This document shows, piece after piece, positions 1-9,395 of a stretch of DNA of 64,000 nucleotides. Origin of the DNA: Methylorubrum extorquens (GTDB taxonomy: Bacteria; Pseudomonadota; Alphaproteobacteria; Rhizobiales; Beijerinckiaceae); NCBI RefSeq assembly GCF_024169925.1, contig NZ_JALJXF010000001.1, forward strand, positions 2,734,001 through 2,798,000, written 5' to 3'. The first letter of the stretch is position 1; each line of letters starts with the position of its first letter. The notes under the pieces were generated by a model. That model was given only the letters and a program-made list of their open reading frames with translations, was not told where the DNA came from and searched no databases. The position numbers and the translations under genes are program-made.

Positions 1-927
1 GCCGGATTTGGCCAGCGAGACCATCAGCGCGTTGATGTCGTCCTGGCGGCAGGAGGGGCCGTGGCCGGTCTTGCCGACCAGCATGGTGCGGGCCTCGCGG
101 CGGGCATAGTCGAGGATCTCGGGGGCGACGAGGTCGTCGTAGAGGATCACGTCGGCGTTGCGTAAGCTTCGCAGGGCCTTGAGGGTGAGGAGTTCGGCGT
201 CACCCGGCCCGGCGCCGACAAGCGTCACCGCGCCGCCGAGGGGCAGCGCCTCGGCCTGACCCATCAGGTCGGCGAGGTCGGCCTCGGTCGGCGTGCGGTC
301 CGGCTCGGCGAAGGCGCGGTCGGTGAAGCGCTCCCAGAAGCCGCGCCGCTCGGCAAAACCGTGGAAGCGGGCCGAGACCGCCTCGCGCCAGTCGCGGGCG
401 GCGCCGACCCAGTGCTTGAAGCCGCGCGGCAGCATCGCCTCGATGCGTGCCCGCACCGTCTGCCCGAAGACCGGGGCGGCGCCCTCGGTCGAGATGCCGA
501 CGACGAGCGGCGAGCGGTTGACGATGGCGCCGAACTTCACGTCGCACAGATGCGGCCGGTCGACCGCATTGACGATGGCCCCGGCCGCGCGTGCCGCCGC
601 GACGAAGGCAACGCAGTCAGTCTCGTCCTCCATGGCGCCGATGGCGAAGGCCGCGCCCTTCAGGTCTTCCGGGGTCCAGCGGCGCTCGTGCAGGATCACC
701 GAGCCGGCGGCGATCTCGGCCGGCACGCCGCGCAACTCCTCGCTCGGCTCTTCGGCATAGACATCGACCCGCGCGCCGGCGGCGGCCAGCAGTTTCACCT
801 TCCAGGGGGCGCCGCCATTGGAGCCGGCGAGCACGGCGCGCTTGTCCTGGAGCGGCACGAACACGGGGAGCACCGCCAGCGGCTCGAGGCCGGCGCGGGT
901 TTCGCGGGGTTGGCGGGGCGTGCTCAT
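1..927 (-). CDS. cysG: Siroheme synthase, multifunctional (3' end beyond window)
   Basis: Makes siroheme from uroporphyrinogen III. The N-terminal half (about residues 15-215) is the precorrin-2 dehydrogenase/sirohydrochlorin ferrochelatase module, with a Rossmann-like start near residues 30-45. The C-terminal half begins at the uroporphyrinogen-III C-methyltransferase motif VGAGPGD (237-243) and continues off the left edge, so 309 codons are visible and the end is missing. The ATG at 927 opens MSTPRQPRET. It lies 117 nt downstream of the nitrate reductase gene on the same strand, which suits supply of siroheme to assimilatory nitrite or sulfite reductase, neither of which is in view. The two-module architecture is seen directly; activity is inferred from the family. 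Confidence 0.93.
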   Translation of the reverse strand, partial: MSTPRQPRETRAGLEPLAVLPVFVPLQDKRAVLAGSNGGAPWKVKLLAAAGARVDVYAEEPSEELRGVPAEIAAGSVILHERRWTPEDLKGAAFAIGAMEDETDCVAFVAAARAAGAIVNAVDRPHLCDVKFGAIVNRSPLVVGISTEGAAPVFGQTVRARIEAMLPRGFKHWVGAARDWREAVSARFHGFAERRGFWERFTDRAFAEPDRTPTEADLADLMGQAEALPLGGAVTLVGAGPGDAELLTLKALRSLRNADVILYDDLVAPEILDYARREARTMLVGKTGHGPSCRQDDINALMVSLAKSG

Positions 928-1044
928 GGTCTTTGTGTACGACTCGACTCAGGGGTCCGGTCCGCCTCGCTCATCCGCGCCGAGGCTGCTTTGCAGCACC
1001 TCAGGAAGAGGGCGAGAGTGGGACGGAGAACCTGAAAACTGCGC

Positions 1045-3732
1045 CTACGCGGCGCTGCGCGCAAGCGCCGGTGCGAGAAGCTTGCGGATCTCAGGGATGC
1101 ATGAGCCGCAATTCGTTCCCGCCTTGCAGGCCGCGCCCACCGCCTCGACCGAGCCGGCCCCGGCGGCGATGGTTGCGGTGATGACGTCGAGTCCGACGCC
1201 GTGGCAGGCGCAGACCACCGGACCGGCCGAGGCCGTCGCCGCCCGGCCCGAGAGCAGGGTGCGCCGGTCGATGGCGTCGATGTCGGGGGCGGCGAATACC
1301 GCCTTGGCGAGTTCCCAATCCGGCCGCCGATCCCCCGGCGCCACACTGAGCGCGGCCACGAGGCGGTCGCCGCGCGTGACGACGCAGCGGTAGAGTCCGC
1401 GGGCATGATCGACGTACTCGGCCAGTTCGTGGCCGGGGAACATCCCGCGCACGGACAAAGCCATCTCCCGCGAGCCCTCCCCTGTCGCGAAGAGGAGACC
1501 GGAGCCGCCGGAGACGGTCGCCCGTGCCCACCACCAGCCGGCGGGGGCCGCCTGGGCGTCGCGCGTCAGCAGGTAGCCGCGGGAGCGGTAAGCCACCGCC
1601 TCGACGGAGGCCGGCGTCGCCTTCAGTTCGGGCTGGCCCGAGACCGGATCGGGGATGCCGCGGGCCAGCGCCGCCGCGCGCCCGTGAGAGGCGGTCATGT
1701 CAGACCAGTGCATCGGCGCGAAGATCGAGCCCGGCAGAACGGCGTCCGTCACCGTCACTTCGAGGATCGCGCTGCCGAGATCGGTGGTGATGCGCGCAAA
1801 TCCCCCGTCATTCAGGCGGTAGCGGGCGGCGTCGTCGGGGTGGATCTCGACGAAGGGCACGGCGCGGTGCCCCGAGAGGCGCTGGCTTTTGCCCGTGCGG
1901 GTCATGGTGTGCCAGTGGTCGCGGATGCGGCCGGTGTTGAGCACGAGCGGGCGCTCGGCGGTCACCGGCTGCGCCAGGGCGGGCGGCTGCACGGCAACGA
2001 AGCGGGCGCGCTGATCGAAGGTGTAGAAGCGCCCGTCGGCGAAGAGCCGGGCGCGGCCCTTCTTCCCGTCCGCTCCGCGCTTCGGCACCGGCCACTGTAT
2101 CGGCCGATGGGCATCGTAGCCGCGGTCGCTCATCTCGGCGAGGCCGCCGAGGTCGAAATCGCGGGTGCCCTCGTTCTCGAAGGCCGAGAGCGCGGCGTGC
2201 TCGCGGAAGATGTCGGCGGCGGACTTGTAGGCGAAGGCCTCGCCATGGCCGAGGCGGCGGGCGACGTCGCACAGGATCGCCCAATCGGCCCGCGCCTGCC
2301 CCGGCGCCTTCAGGAAGGCGCGCTGGCGCGAGATGCGCCGCTCGGAGTTCGTCACCGTGCCGTCCTTCTCGCCCCAGGCGAGCGCCGGCAGCAGCACGGT
2401 CTTCTTGCCCGTCGCGCGGGCGCTGTCGCTGGTGGCGACGGCCTCCGAGACGACGTAGAGGTCGAGCCCCTGGATCGCTTCGCGGATCCGGTCGGCCCGC
2501 GGCATCGAGACGAGCGGATTGGTGCCGATCACCCACAGCGCCTTGATCTTGCCCCGCTCGATCGCCTCGAAGAGGGCCACCGCCTTCATCCCCTCGCCGG
2601 TGATGATGTTGGGCGCCTTCCAGAAGCGGCGCACCCGGTCCACCTCCTCGGGGGCGAAGTGCATGTGAGCGGCCAGCATGTTGGCCAAGCCCCCGACCTC
2701 GCGCCCGCCCATGGCGTTGGGCTGGCCGGTGAGCGAGAGCGGCCCCATGCCGGGCTGTCCGATCCGCCCAGTGGCGAGATGGCAGTTGATGATGGCGTTG
2801 CCCTTGTCGGTGCCCTGGGCCGACTGGTTCGCCCCCTGGCTGAAGGCGGTGACGACCCGCTTCGTCTTCGCGAACAGTTCGAAGAAGGCCTGCACGTCGG
2901 CTTCCGCCAGCCCCGTGGCGCGGGCGGTGGCGGCGACATCCGGCGCGATCTGCCGGGCGCGCTCCAGAGCGCCCTCGAAGCCGGCGGTGTGCGCCTCGAT
3001 GAAGTGTCCGTCGAGCTTGGCCTGTCCGGCCAGATAGGCAAGCAAACCGGAGAACAGCGCGGAATCGGTGCCGGGCTGGAGGCCGAGATGCAGGTCGGCC
3101 TCCTCCCCGGTCTGCGTCCGGCGGGGATCGACGGTGACGATCCGGGTGCCGCGGCTGTTGCGCGCATCGACCATGCGGCGAAACAGGATCGGGTGGCACC
3201 ACGCGGTATTGGAGCCGACGAGCACGATCAGGTCGGCCTCGTCGAGATCTTCGTAGCAGCCGGGCACGGTGTCGGAGCCGAAGGCGCGGCGGTGGGCGGC
3301 GACGGCGCTCGACATGCACAGCCGCGAATTGGTGTCGACATGCGGCGTGCCGAGGAAGCCCTTGGCCAGCTTGTTGGCGACGTAATAGTCCTCGGTCAGG
3401 ATCTGGCCCGACAGGTAGAAGGCGATCGCGTCCGGCCCGTGCTGCTCGGCGATCCGCCTCAAGCCCCCGGCGACCGTGCCGAGCGCGCCCTCCCAGGTCG
3501 CGGTCTGGCCATCGACGGTCGGGACGAGCAGCCGGTCGCCGAGATCGACGGTCTCGCCGAGCGCCGAGCCCTTGGAGCAGAGGCGGCCGAAATTCGCGGG
3601 ATGCTCGGGATCGCCCGCGATCGCGACGCCGCCCTGGCCGTCCGGCGTCGCAAGTACGCCGCAGCCGACGCCGCAATAGGGGCAGGTCGTCTTCACCGCG
3701 GGCGCGGCGAGATCGGGGGCGGGCTGAGACAT
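1045..3732 (-). CDS. nasA: Assimilatory nitrate reductase, large molybdopterin subunit
   Basis: Cytoplasmic Mo-bisMGD oxidoreductase reducing nitrate to nitrite; 895 aa. The N-terminus carries the [4Fe-4S] ligands C17, C20, C24 and C52 (CPYCGVGC then LCSKG). The molybdopterin oxidoreductase core and the dinucleotide-binding domain follow. The last 57 residues form a BFD-like [2Fe-2S] domain with C841, C843, C875 and C878, the C-terminal extension seen in NasA-type enzymes. The frame is open further upstream to 4083, but the ATG at 3732 follows a GAGGA ribosome site and starts close to the Fe-S motif, as family members do. It is probably co-transcribed with siroheme synthase and is divergent from the DUF779 gene. 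No nitrate transporter, nitrite reductase or NasB-like partner is adjacent. Confidence 0.93.
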   Translation of the reverse strand: MSQPAPDLAAPAVKTTCPYCGVGCGVLATPDGQGGVAIAGDPEHPANFGRLCSKGSALGETVDLGDRLLVPTVDGQTATWEGALGTVAGGLRRIAEQHGPDAIAFYLSGQILTEDYYVANKLAKGFLGTPHVDTNSRLCMSSAVAAHRRAFGSDTVPGCYEDLDEADLIVLVGSNTAWCHPILFRRMVDARNSRGTRIVTVDPRRTQTGEEADLHLGLQPGTDSALFSGLLAYLAGQAKLDGHFIEAHTAGFEGALERARQIAPDVAATARATGLAEADVQAFFELFAKTKRVVTAFSQGANQSAQGTDKGNAIINCHLATGRIGQPGMGPLSLTGQPNAMGGREVGGLANMLAAHMHFAPEEVDRVRRFWKAPNIITGEGMKAVALFEAIERGKIKALWVIGTNPLVSMPRADRIREAIQGLDLYVVSEAVATSDSARATGKKTVLLPALAWGEKDGTVTNSERRISRQRAFLKAPGQARADWAILCDVARRLGHGEAFAYKSAADIFREHAALSAFENEGTRDFDLGGLAEMSDRGYDAHRPIQWPVPKRGADGKKGRARLFADGRFYTFDQRARFVAVQPPALAQPVTAERPLVLNTGRIRDHWHTMTRTGKSQRLSGHRAVPFVEIHPDDAARYRLNDGGFARITTDLGSAILEVTVTDAVLPGSIFAPMHWSDMTASHGRAAALARGIPDPVSGQPELKATPASVEAVAYRSRGYLLTRDAQAAPAGWWWARATVSGGSGLLFATGEGSREMALSVRGMFPGHELAEYVDHARGLYRCVVTRGDRLVAALSVAPGDRRPDWELAKAVFAAPDIDAIDRRTLLSGRAATASAGPVVCACHGVGLDVITATIAAGAGSVEAVGAACKAGTNCGSCIPEIRKLLAPALARSAA

Positions 3733-3955
3733 CGCGAATCCTCGGCGGATCTTTTCGCCACACGGACGTTTCGCCCGAGATCGCAAAAGTCGGGCCGCTC
3801 GCTCGCACACCGCCGACGGTGGCCGAAAGTCCAAGCCGTTTAAGATGGTTCGGGCCGATCCTCGCCTGCTATCCTCGGTGGCGCTTCTGGGCTCATGGAT
3901 ATCCGCCGGCCCGGCCTCAGATAACCACGAGAGAACGATCAGGGAGACGAACACC

Positions 3956-4396
3956 ATGAGCGAGTCCGCGAGCCCCCAGCCCGAGCGGATCGATCCCGTC
4001 ACCGCCGAACAGGCGGACAATGCCGGCACGCCCCTGCGGGTGACCGCGACGCCCGCGGCGCTCGAACTGATCGAGGAACTCAAGTCGGAGTACGGCCCGG
4101 TGATGTTCCACCAGTCCGGCGGCTGCTGCGACGGCTCCTCGCCGATGTGCTACCCCGTGGGCGACTTCATCACGAGCGACGGCGACGTGCATCTCGGTCG
4201 GGTCGGCGGCGCGGACTTCTTCATCTCGCGCTCGCAGTTCGAAGTCTGGAAGCACACCCACATCATGCTCGATGTGGTGCCCGGCCGCGGCGGCATGTTC
4301 TCGCTCGAGAACGGCCGCGAGAAGCGCTTCCACGTCCGCTCGCGGCTGTTCACGCAGGCGGAGAACGAGGCGTTGTCCGGCGCCTGCCGATTGTAG
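3956..4396 (+). CDS. DUF779 family protein
   Basis: Small soluble protein of 146 aa. It contains the DUF779 core: a Gly/Cys-rich segment HQSGGCCDGSSPMC near residue 50, then a conserved region that includes DFITSDGDVHLG and FEVWKHTH. The ATG at 3956 follows AGGGAG at suitable spacing; the upstream in-frame extension to 3845 lacks a comparable site. Members are often encoded next to aldehyde or acetaldehyde dehydrogenases, but none is adjacent here. The cysteine cluster suggests metal binding, which is inference. The gene is divergent from nasA and converges with the DUF992 gene, leaving 10 nt between the stops. Biochemical function is not known to me. Confidence 0.85.
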   Translation: MSESASPQPERIDPVTAEQADNAGTPLRVTATPAALELIEELKSEYGPVMFHQSGGCCDGSSPMCYPVGDFITSDGDVHLGRVGGADFFISRSQFEVWKHTHIMLDVVPGRGGMFSLENGREKRFHVRSRLFTQAENEALSGACRL

Positions 4397-4406
4397 GCGC
4401 AGCCCG

Positions 4407-4832
4407 TCAGCGCAGGCCGATCTCCGTGCGGCTTTCCGCGGCGAGGCGGAGGTCCGTCTCCGTCGTCGCGTCGAGCGGTGCGAGGCGTGCCGCGGTGCCA
4501 TGCAGGGCGCCCGCGGCGTCACCGTTGAAGCTGCCATCGAGGAGGCCGGGGCGGCTCGTCCCGTCGGCGGTGATCACCCGCCATGCCAGGATGCGCGGAC
4601 CCGCCTCGCCCTCACGCGGCGGAAGCAGCGCGGCGTAGGGCTGGCGCCGGCCGTCCCCGGTGACGAAGGTGCAGGCGGCGACCCGCGCCGTGCCGAAGAC
4701 GAGCCCGAGATCGGTGCGGGTCTCGCAGGTCAGCGTTCCCGCCACCCTGCCCTCAGCGGTGGCATCAATCGTGCGCGCGTCGGCGGCGGTGGCGAGGGTC
4801 ATGGCAACAAGGGCGGCGAGGATCGTGCGCAT
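4407..4832 (-). CDS. DUF992 family secreted protein
   Basis: 141 aa. Residues 1-19 form a short Sec signal peptide (MRTILAALVAMTLATAADA), so the product should be periplasmic. The mature part shows the DUF992 pattern: GTLTC early, an LGLVFG strand, then a second cysteine in the ACTF motif, likely pairing with the first. The family is alphaproteobacterial and of unknown function. The ATG at 4832 has a GGAG site upstream. It is convergent with the DUF779 gene and separated from egtD by about 140 nt, so it is probably monocistronic. Confidence 0.8.
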   Translation of the reverse strand: MRTILAALVAMTLATAADARTIDATAEGRVAGTLTCETRTDLGLVFGTARVAACTFVTGDGRRQPYAALLPPREGEAGPRILAWRVITADGTSRPGLLDGSFNGDAAGALHGTAARLAPLDATTETDLRLAAESRTEIGLR

Positions 4833-4970
4833 GGAAACGGCTCCGCATGGAAGGGTCGCCTCCCCGAGGAAGCGTTGCCGTGACCATGATCGGCCCGCAT
4901 TGCCGGCCGATGTTGTGGCGATGCCCGATTGTTTCGTCGGGCACCGCGATCACGCAATCAAAGGCCCGGC

Positions 4971-5948
4971 TTACGCCTCGCGCTGCAGGGCGTGGACCGA
5001 GAACAGCCCGTCCGGGTCGGTCCAGGCCTCGAGCGAGGCCCAGCCGGCACGGGCGGCGAGCGCCCGGAACCCGTCGAGGGTATATTTGTAGCTGTTCTCG
5101 GTGTGGATCGATTCGCCCTCTGCGAAGGCGAAGCTGCGGCCGGCCACGCGCACAGTCTGCGCCCGACGGCTGACGAGATGCATCTCGATGCGCGAGGCCG
5201 CCTCGTTGAAGAAGGCCCGGTGCGTGAAGTCTTCGAGGCTGATCTCGCCGTCGAGTTCGCGATTGATGCGGTGGAGAAGATTGAGGTTGAACGCGGCCGT
5301 GACCCCGGCCGCGTCATCGTAGGCCGCCTCCAGCACGGCCCGGTCCTTCACGAGATCGACGCCGAGCACCAGCGTCGCGCCCGGTCCGAGGATGCGGCCG
5401 AACACATCGAGGAGGCGGGTCGCCTCGCCGGGCTCGAAATTGCCGATGGTCGAGCCGGGGAAGAAGCCTGCCAGAGGCCGCTCGCCGAAGCCGTCGGGCA
5501 GGGCGAAGGCGCGGGTGAAGTCGGCGACCACCGGCTCGACGGTAAGATCGGGAAAGTCGCCGCGCAGGGTCTCGGCCTGTTCGCGCAGGAACTCGCCCGA
5601 CACATCGACGGGGAGATAGGCCGAGAGGCTCGGCAGGTGCCGCAGCAGACGCCGCAGCTTCGCGGTCGAGCCGCTGCCGAACTCGACCAGCGCCGCACCC
5701 TCCGGCACCAGGGCGGCGATCTCGGGGCCGCGCGCATCGAGGATGCCGAGCTCCGTCCGGGTCGGGTAGTATTCCGGCAGGACGGTGATCTGCTCGAACA
5801 GGGCGGAGCCGGCGGCGTCGTAGAAATACTTTGCCGGCAGCGCCTTCGGGCTCGTGCCGAGCCCGTCCCAGACATCGGCCAGGAACAGGCCGTTCTCGGA
5901 GATGGGGGCGGCGGGGCTCGATGCCGTCAGGCGGGGGTCGATCGTCAA
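4971..5948 (-). CDS. egtD: L-histidine N-alpha-methyltransferase (ergothioneine)
   Basis: Trimethylates histidine to hercynine using three S-adenosylmethionines, the first step of ergothioneine synthesis; 325 aa, the usual EgtD length. Recognisable blocks are PAKYFYDAAGSALFEQI, the SAM-binding segment LVEFGSGSTAKLRRLL, FFPGSTIGNFEP and the C-terminal ENSYKYTLDGF. The start codon is TTG at 5948, supported by a GGAG site 7 nt upstream; no ATG is close. It follows egtB by 45 nt on the same strand, so egtB-egtD is a two-gene operon. The cysteine-desulfurase-like EgtE is not adjacent. Confidence 0.96.
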   Translation of the reverse strand: MTIDPRLTASSPAAPISENGLFLADVWDGLGTSPKALPAKYFYDAAGSALFEQITVLPEYYPTRTELGILDARGPEIAALVPEGAALVEFGSGSTAKLRRLLRHLPSLSAYLPVDVSGEFLREQAETLRGDFPDLTVEPVVADFTRAFALPDGFGERPLAGFFPGSTIGNFEPGEATRLLDVFGRILGPGATLVLGVDLVKDRAVLEAAYDDAAGVTAAFNLNLLHRINRELDGEISLEDFTHRAFFNEAASRIEMHLVSRRAQTVRVAGRSFAFAEGESIHTENSYKYTLDGFRALAARAGWASLEAWTDPDGLFSVHALQREA

Positions 5949-5993
5949 AGGCTTACTCCGGGACCGCGGGAGGGTTGAGGACGAGGCGGGGGA

Positions 5994-7256
5994 TCAGCCC
6001 TGCGCGTCGGCGAGCCGCAGGCCGGTGAACTGCCAGCGCTGGTGCGGGTAGAAGAAGTTGCGGTAGCCGGCCCGCGCATGCCCGTCCGGCGTCGCGACCG
6101 AGGCGCCGCGCAGCACGTACTGGCTCGACATGAACTTGCCGTTGTACTCGCCGAGCGCACCGGAGACCGGGCGGTAGCCCGGATAGGGGCCGTAGGCGCT
6201 CCGGGTCCATTGCCAGACGAGGCCGAAGGCATCGTCGATCAGGCCGTCGCGGGCGGCGACCTCCCACTCGGCCTCCGTTGGCAGATCGCGGCCGGCCCAG
6301 CGGGCATAGGCGTCGGCCTCGAAGTAGCTGACATGGGTGACGGGCGCGGCCGGATCGACGGCCTTACGGCCGGCGAGCGACATCATCGACCAACGCTCGT
6401 CATCCCGGCGCCAGTAGCCCGGCGCCTCCCAGCCCTCGCGCTGGACGCAGAGCCAGCCCTCGTTGAGCCACAGCTCGGGCCGCGCGTAGCCGCCGTCTTC
6501 GATGAAGGCGAGCCAGTCGCGGTTCGTCACGAGGCCGCGGTCGATGGTGGCGCCGAGCATCAGCACGTCGTGGCGCGGACTCTCGTTGTCGAAGGCAAAA
6601 CCGTGCCCGTCATGGCCGATCCGGGTGATGCCTCTTTCGAGAGCAACCTTGCCGGCGCTTGCCTGCGCGTTGGGCATCGCCCAGCCCGTATCGTAGACGG
6701 GATCGAGCGGGTTCTGCGCGAAGGCGTGCAGGATGTCGGTGAGCATCAACTCCTGATGCTGCTGCTCGTGGTAGAGGCCGATCTCCAGGATCGGCAGCGC
6801 GCGCTCCAATGCCTCGTCCGAGGTTTCGCGCAGCCACACCGTCACCGCGCGGTCGACATGGGTGCGGTAGGCGGCGGTCTCCGCCGTGGTCGGCCGGGTG
6901 ATCATCCCGCGCAGGAAGCGCGGCTGCCGCGGGCCGGCCTGCACGTAGTACGAGTTGAACAGGTAGTGCAGGCGCTCGTCGTAGATGGCGTAGCCCGGCA
7001 GGTGCTCGCGCAGCAGGAACTGCTCGAAGAACCACGTCGTGTGCGCCCGGTGCCACTTGGTCGGGCTCGCATCCTCCATCGACTGGATCTGCTGATCCTC
7101 GGGCGAGAGCGGGGCGGCGCGCCGCTCGGTCTCGTCGCGCACGGTGCGGAACGCGGCGATCCAGGCGTCGCGGTCGATCGGTCGGGCGTCGAGCGGGGGC
7201 GGCGGGAAGGCCGCGCCGCGCTCAGGGTGGGTGAGACGTGCTGCACCGGCTGCCAT
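5994..7256 (-). CDS. egtB: Hercynylcysteine S-oxide synthase (ergothioneine)
   Basis: Non-haem iron enzyme joining hercynine to a thiol (gamma-Glu-Cys or Cys) with oxygen; 420 aa. The N-terminal DinB-like four-helix domain supplies the iron ligands: H72 in WHRAH and H163/H167 in HEQQHQE. The C-terminal half is a formylglycine-enzyme/sulfatase-modifying type domain, with the [20 protein letters not shown] stretch and the GGRVxxP-like end replaced by RWQFTGLRL. The ATG at 7256 follows a strong GGAGGAAGAG site. It is first in the operon with egtD. No EgtA or EgtC is adjacent, so the thiol donor route cannot be settled from this window. Confidence 0.95.
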   Translation of the reverse strand: MAAGAARLTHPERGAAFPPPPLDARPIDRDAWIAAFRTVRDETERRAAPLSPEDQQIQSMEDASPTKWHRAHTTWFFEQFLLREHLPGYAIYDERLHYLFNSYYVQAGPRQPRFLRGMITRPTTAETAAYRTHVDRAVTVWLRETSDEALERALPILEIGLYHEQQHQELMLTDILHAFAQNPLDPVYDTGWAMPNAQASAGKVALERGITRIGHDGHGFAFDNESPRHDVLMLGATIDRGLVTNRDWLAFIEDGGYARPELWLNEGWLCVQREGWEAPGYWRRDDERWSMMSLAGRKAVDPAAPVTHVSYFEADAYARWAGRDLPTEAEWEVAARDGLIDDAFGLVWQWTRSAYGPYPGYRPVSGALGEYNGKFMSSQYVLRGASVATPDGHARAGYRNFFYPHQRWQFTGLRLADAQG

Positions 7257-7477
7257 TGTTGGAATCTCTTCCTCCGTTGCGCGCCGGAAATAGACGCCGA
7301 ATGTCGTCTGACAACGTGGAGGCCCGCCAAGCTGTTCGTCGCACCCCTTGTCGCACCTGCGGCCGCCATCGCCCGGAGCGCAGCCTTTTTGCAGCCGCAG
7401 TGAGGTGTCCTTAACCGTCGCGGACGGACACTCGACGCCCCACGGTTTCTAGGGATGCGCGAGCCCGGGCGGCGGTG

Positions 7478-8353
7478 ATGCGGATCGATCTGATGGCAGG
7501 GGCGACCCTTTCGGCGGCGTTGCCGGCGCAGAATTCTCAGCCGGTCATCCTCGTCTTCGATTCCGGCCTCGGCGGTCTCACCGTGCTGGATCAGGTGCGC
7601 CGCGCCCGTCCGGATGCGTCCTACGTCTACGCCGCCGACGACGCGGCCTTCCCCTACGGTGCCCTGACCGAGGAACGGCTGGTGGCGCGGGTGATCGCGG
7701 TGATGGAGCGACTGCTCCTGCGTCACGCCCCCGACCTCGTGGTGATCGCCTGTAACACCGCCTCGACCCTGGTGCTGCCGGCGCTGCGCCAGCGCTTCGT
7801 CACGCCCTTCGTCGGCGTGGTGCCGCCGATCAAGCCGGCCGCCGCGCTGACGCGGAGCCGCGTCATCTCCCTACTCGCCACCCCCGGCACCGTGGCGCGG
7901 GCCTATACCCACGATCTCGTCGCGAACTTCGCGGGCGATTGTGCCGTGACGCTGGTAGGCTCGAAGAACCTCGCGGGCTACGCCGAGGCCGAGATGGCCG
8001 GCGAGCCGGTCTCGGACGCGGCGATCCTGGCCGAGATCGGACCCTGCTTCGTGGAAGGGGCGGATGGACGACGCACCGACGTGGTCTGCCTCTCCTGCAC
8101 CCACTACCCGCTGCTGCTGCCCCGCTTCGAGCGTCTCGCCCCCTGGCCGGTCACTTGGATCGACCCGGCTCCCGCCATCGCCCGCCGGGTGATCCAGCTT
8201 CTCGGCGAGATGCCCGCGCACGCGCTCGACGCGCCGCCCGCCTGCGCCGTGTTCACGGGCGGGGCCGGGCTCAACCCGGCGCTCGGCCGCTCGCTGGAGC
8301 GGCGGGGCCTGTCCGAGACGGTGGTCGAGGCGATGCCGCTGACGGTGTGCTGA
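7478..8353 (+). CDS. murI: Glutamate racemase
   Basis: Interconverts L- and D-glutamate for peptidoglycan. Family motifs are the phosphate/glutamate loop FDSGLGGLTVL, the first catalytic cysteine in VIACNTAST, and the second in LSCTHYPLLLP. The product is about 291 aa. Possible starts are GTG 7475, ATG 7478 and ATG 7493; I chose 7478 because no clear ribosome site separates them. It is divergent from egtB across about 220 nt and converges with the phosphoesterase gene with only 9 nt between the stops, so it is probably transcribed alone. Confidence 0.93.
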   Translation: MRIDLMAGATLSAALPAQNSQPVILVFDSGLGGLTVLDQVRRARPDASYVYAADDAAFPYGALTEERLVARVIAVMERLLLRHAPDLVVIACNTASTLVLPALRQRFVTPFVGVVPPIKPAAALTRSRVISLLATPGTVARAYTHDLVANFAGDCAVTLVGSKNLAGYAEAEMAGEPVSDAAILAEIGPCFVEGADGRRTDVVCLSCTHYPLLLPRFERLAPWPVTWIDPAPAIARRVIQLLGEMPAHALDAPPACAVFTGGAGLNPALGRSLERRGLSETVVEAMPLTVC

Positions 8354-8362
8354 GACGGGCCG

Positions 8363-8920
8363 TCAGCGCATCGCCCACGCTGCCAGTTCCTCCGGCACCA
8401 GCGTCGCCTCATCTTGCCGGGCGATGATCTCCGCGAGACCGACCGGCGAAAAATCCCAGGCATCGACGCCGACATCGCAGGAGCGGGTGGTGTCGGGTAA
8501 CGTCGCGTGGGTGTGTCCGTAGAGGTGGCGGGTCTCGCGCCACAGGCCGGGCCAAGCGCGGTGGGCGTAGTGCGCCAGGAACAGCCGCCAGGACTGGCCG
8601 GTCTCGTCGGTCACCGAAATCCGGACGCTTTCCACCGGCGACTCGGCCCAGGGTAGGTCGAGCACGCGATTGCTGTCGTGGTTGCCCCGCACCAGCCGCT
8701 TGATACCGTTCAGCCGGGCGAAAACGCTGGCGCAATGGTCGCGGCTCGCATGGGCAGCGAAGTCGCCGAGATGCCAGACCTCGTCCGCCGCGCCGACCCG
8801 CGCGTTCCAGCGGGCGATCAGCGCCTCGTCATGCGCCTCCACCGAAGTGAAGCCGGTTCGGCGACGCTCGACGAGCCGGGCGTCGCCGAAATGGGTGTCG
8901 GCGATGAAGAGGGTTGCCAT
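8363..8920 (-). CDS. Calcineurin-like metallophosphoesterase
   Basis: 185 aa cytosolic phosphoesterase. The dimetal site motifs are in order: ADTHFGD (D-x-H, residues 7-13), HLGDFA, RGNHDS, then LAHYAHRAW and the C-terminal LYGHTHAT. The ATG at 8920 follows GAAGAACGA. The frame stays open upstream to 9076, but that part lacks family similarity. The natural substrate cannot be inferred from sequence. It is divergent from the two small membrane genes at 9195 and convergent with murI. Confidence 0.9.
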   Translation of the reverse strand: MATLFIADTHFGDARLVERRRTGFTSVEAHDEALIARWNARVGAADEVWHLGDFAAHASRDHCASVFARLNGIKRLVRGNHDSNRVLDLPWAESPVESVRISVTDETGQSWRLFLAHYAHRAWPGLWRETRHLYGHTHATLPDTTRSCDVGVDAWDFSPVGLAEIIARQDEATLVPEELAAWAMR

Positions 8921-9066
8921 TCGTTCTTCACGAAGATGTGAGAGGTGTCGTTGGGCTCGGAGGGGAGGAGCCGGCCTCGCGTGCACCACGATCCCAACTC
9001 GCTCGACGCCGCAGGGTCTCTGTCGCGAACAACAACAAAAGGTACAATTCTGCCGATCTGCTGTCC

Positions 9067-9092
9067 GGAACCACATGAATGGGGCAGGTTCC
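9067..9092. promoter_or_regulatory. GGAAC-N16-GTTCC dyad, possible EcfG-type promoter
   Basis: Between the phosphoesterase and the small membrane genes, GGAAC at 9067-9071 is followed 16 nt later by GTTCC at 9088-9092. Read from either strand this gives GGAAC-N16-GTT, one base short of the usual GGAAC-N16/17-CGTT of the PhyR/EcfG general stress sigma factor. It sits about 100 nt upstream of 9195. The motif is seen; sigma-factor use is speculative. Confidence 0.25.
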
Positions 9093-9194
9093 CCGGCGGA
9101 TGTGTCGAAATGCGCAGGATTTTTCAGAGGACTTGTGGCGAAGTGTCACCTGTGTCGCTCGGCTCACCTGCACAAACGTGCTAGCGCGGCTGCC

Positions 9195-9395
9195 ATGCCG
9201 GTCTGGACAAAAATCCTCATTGTCGTCGCCATTGCCGTGATCCTGACGGCGTGGGGATGGATGCTGGACGTGAGCCTGTCCGCCGTCCATGCGTGGCTTC
9301 TCGACCGGATCGGCCATACCGGGATGCGCCTTCTGATCGGGACGATGGTGTTCGCGGGGGCCTGGGCCCTCTGGAAGGAGACGGAGGATCGATGA
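9195..9395 (+). CDS. Small membrane protein, first tandem paralogue
   Basis: 66 aa, two predicted membrane segments: about residues 6-24 (ILIVVAIAVILTAWGWML) and 43-60. Between them is the amphipathic motif SAVHAWLLD followed by RIGHTG, and the protein ends in WKETEDR. The next gene repeats this plan with the same SAVHAWLLD motif and a WSEQEDG end. Its TGA overlaps the ATG of that gene as ATGA, so the two are translationally coupled. I recognise no named family. The frame is open upstream, but only the ATG at 9195 starts at the first hydrophobic segment. Confidence 0.75.
   Translation: MPVWTKILIVVAIAVILTAWGWMLDVSLSAVHAWLLDRIGHTGMRLLIGTMVFAGAWALWKETEDR

Noticed and set aside
1201..3843. 880-codon open frame on the plus strand opposite nasA
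   Set aside because: It is the antisense of a strongly conserved nitrate reductase; composition-driven absence of stops at high GC; no domain recognised.
6042..7403. 453-codon plus-strand frame opposite egtB
   Set aside because: Antisense of egtB; no start site or motif.
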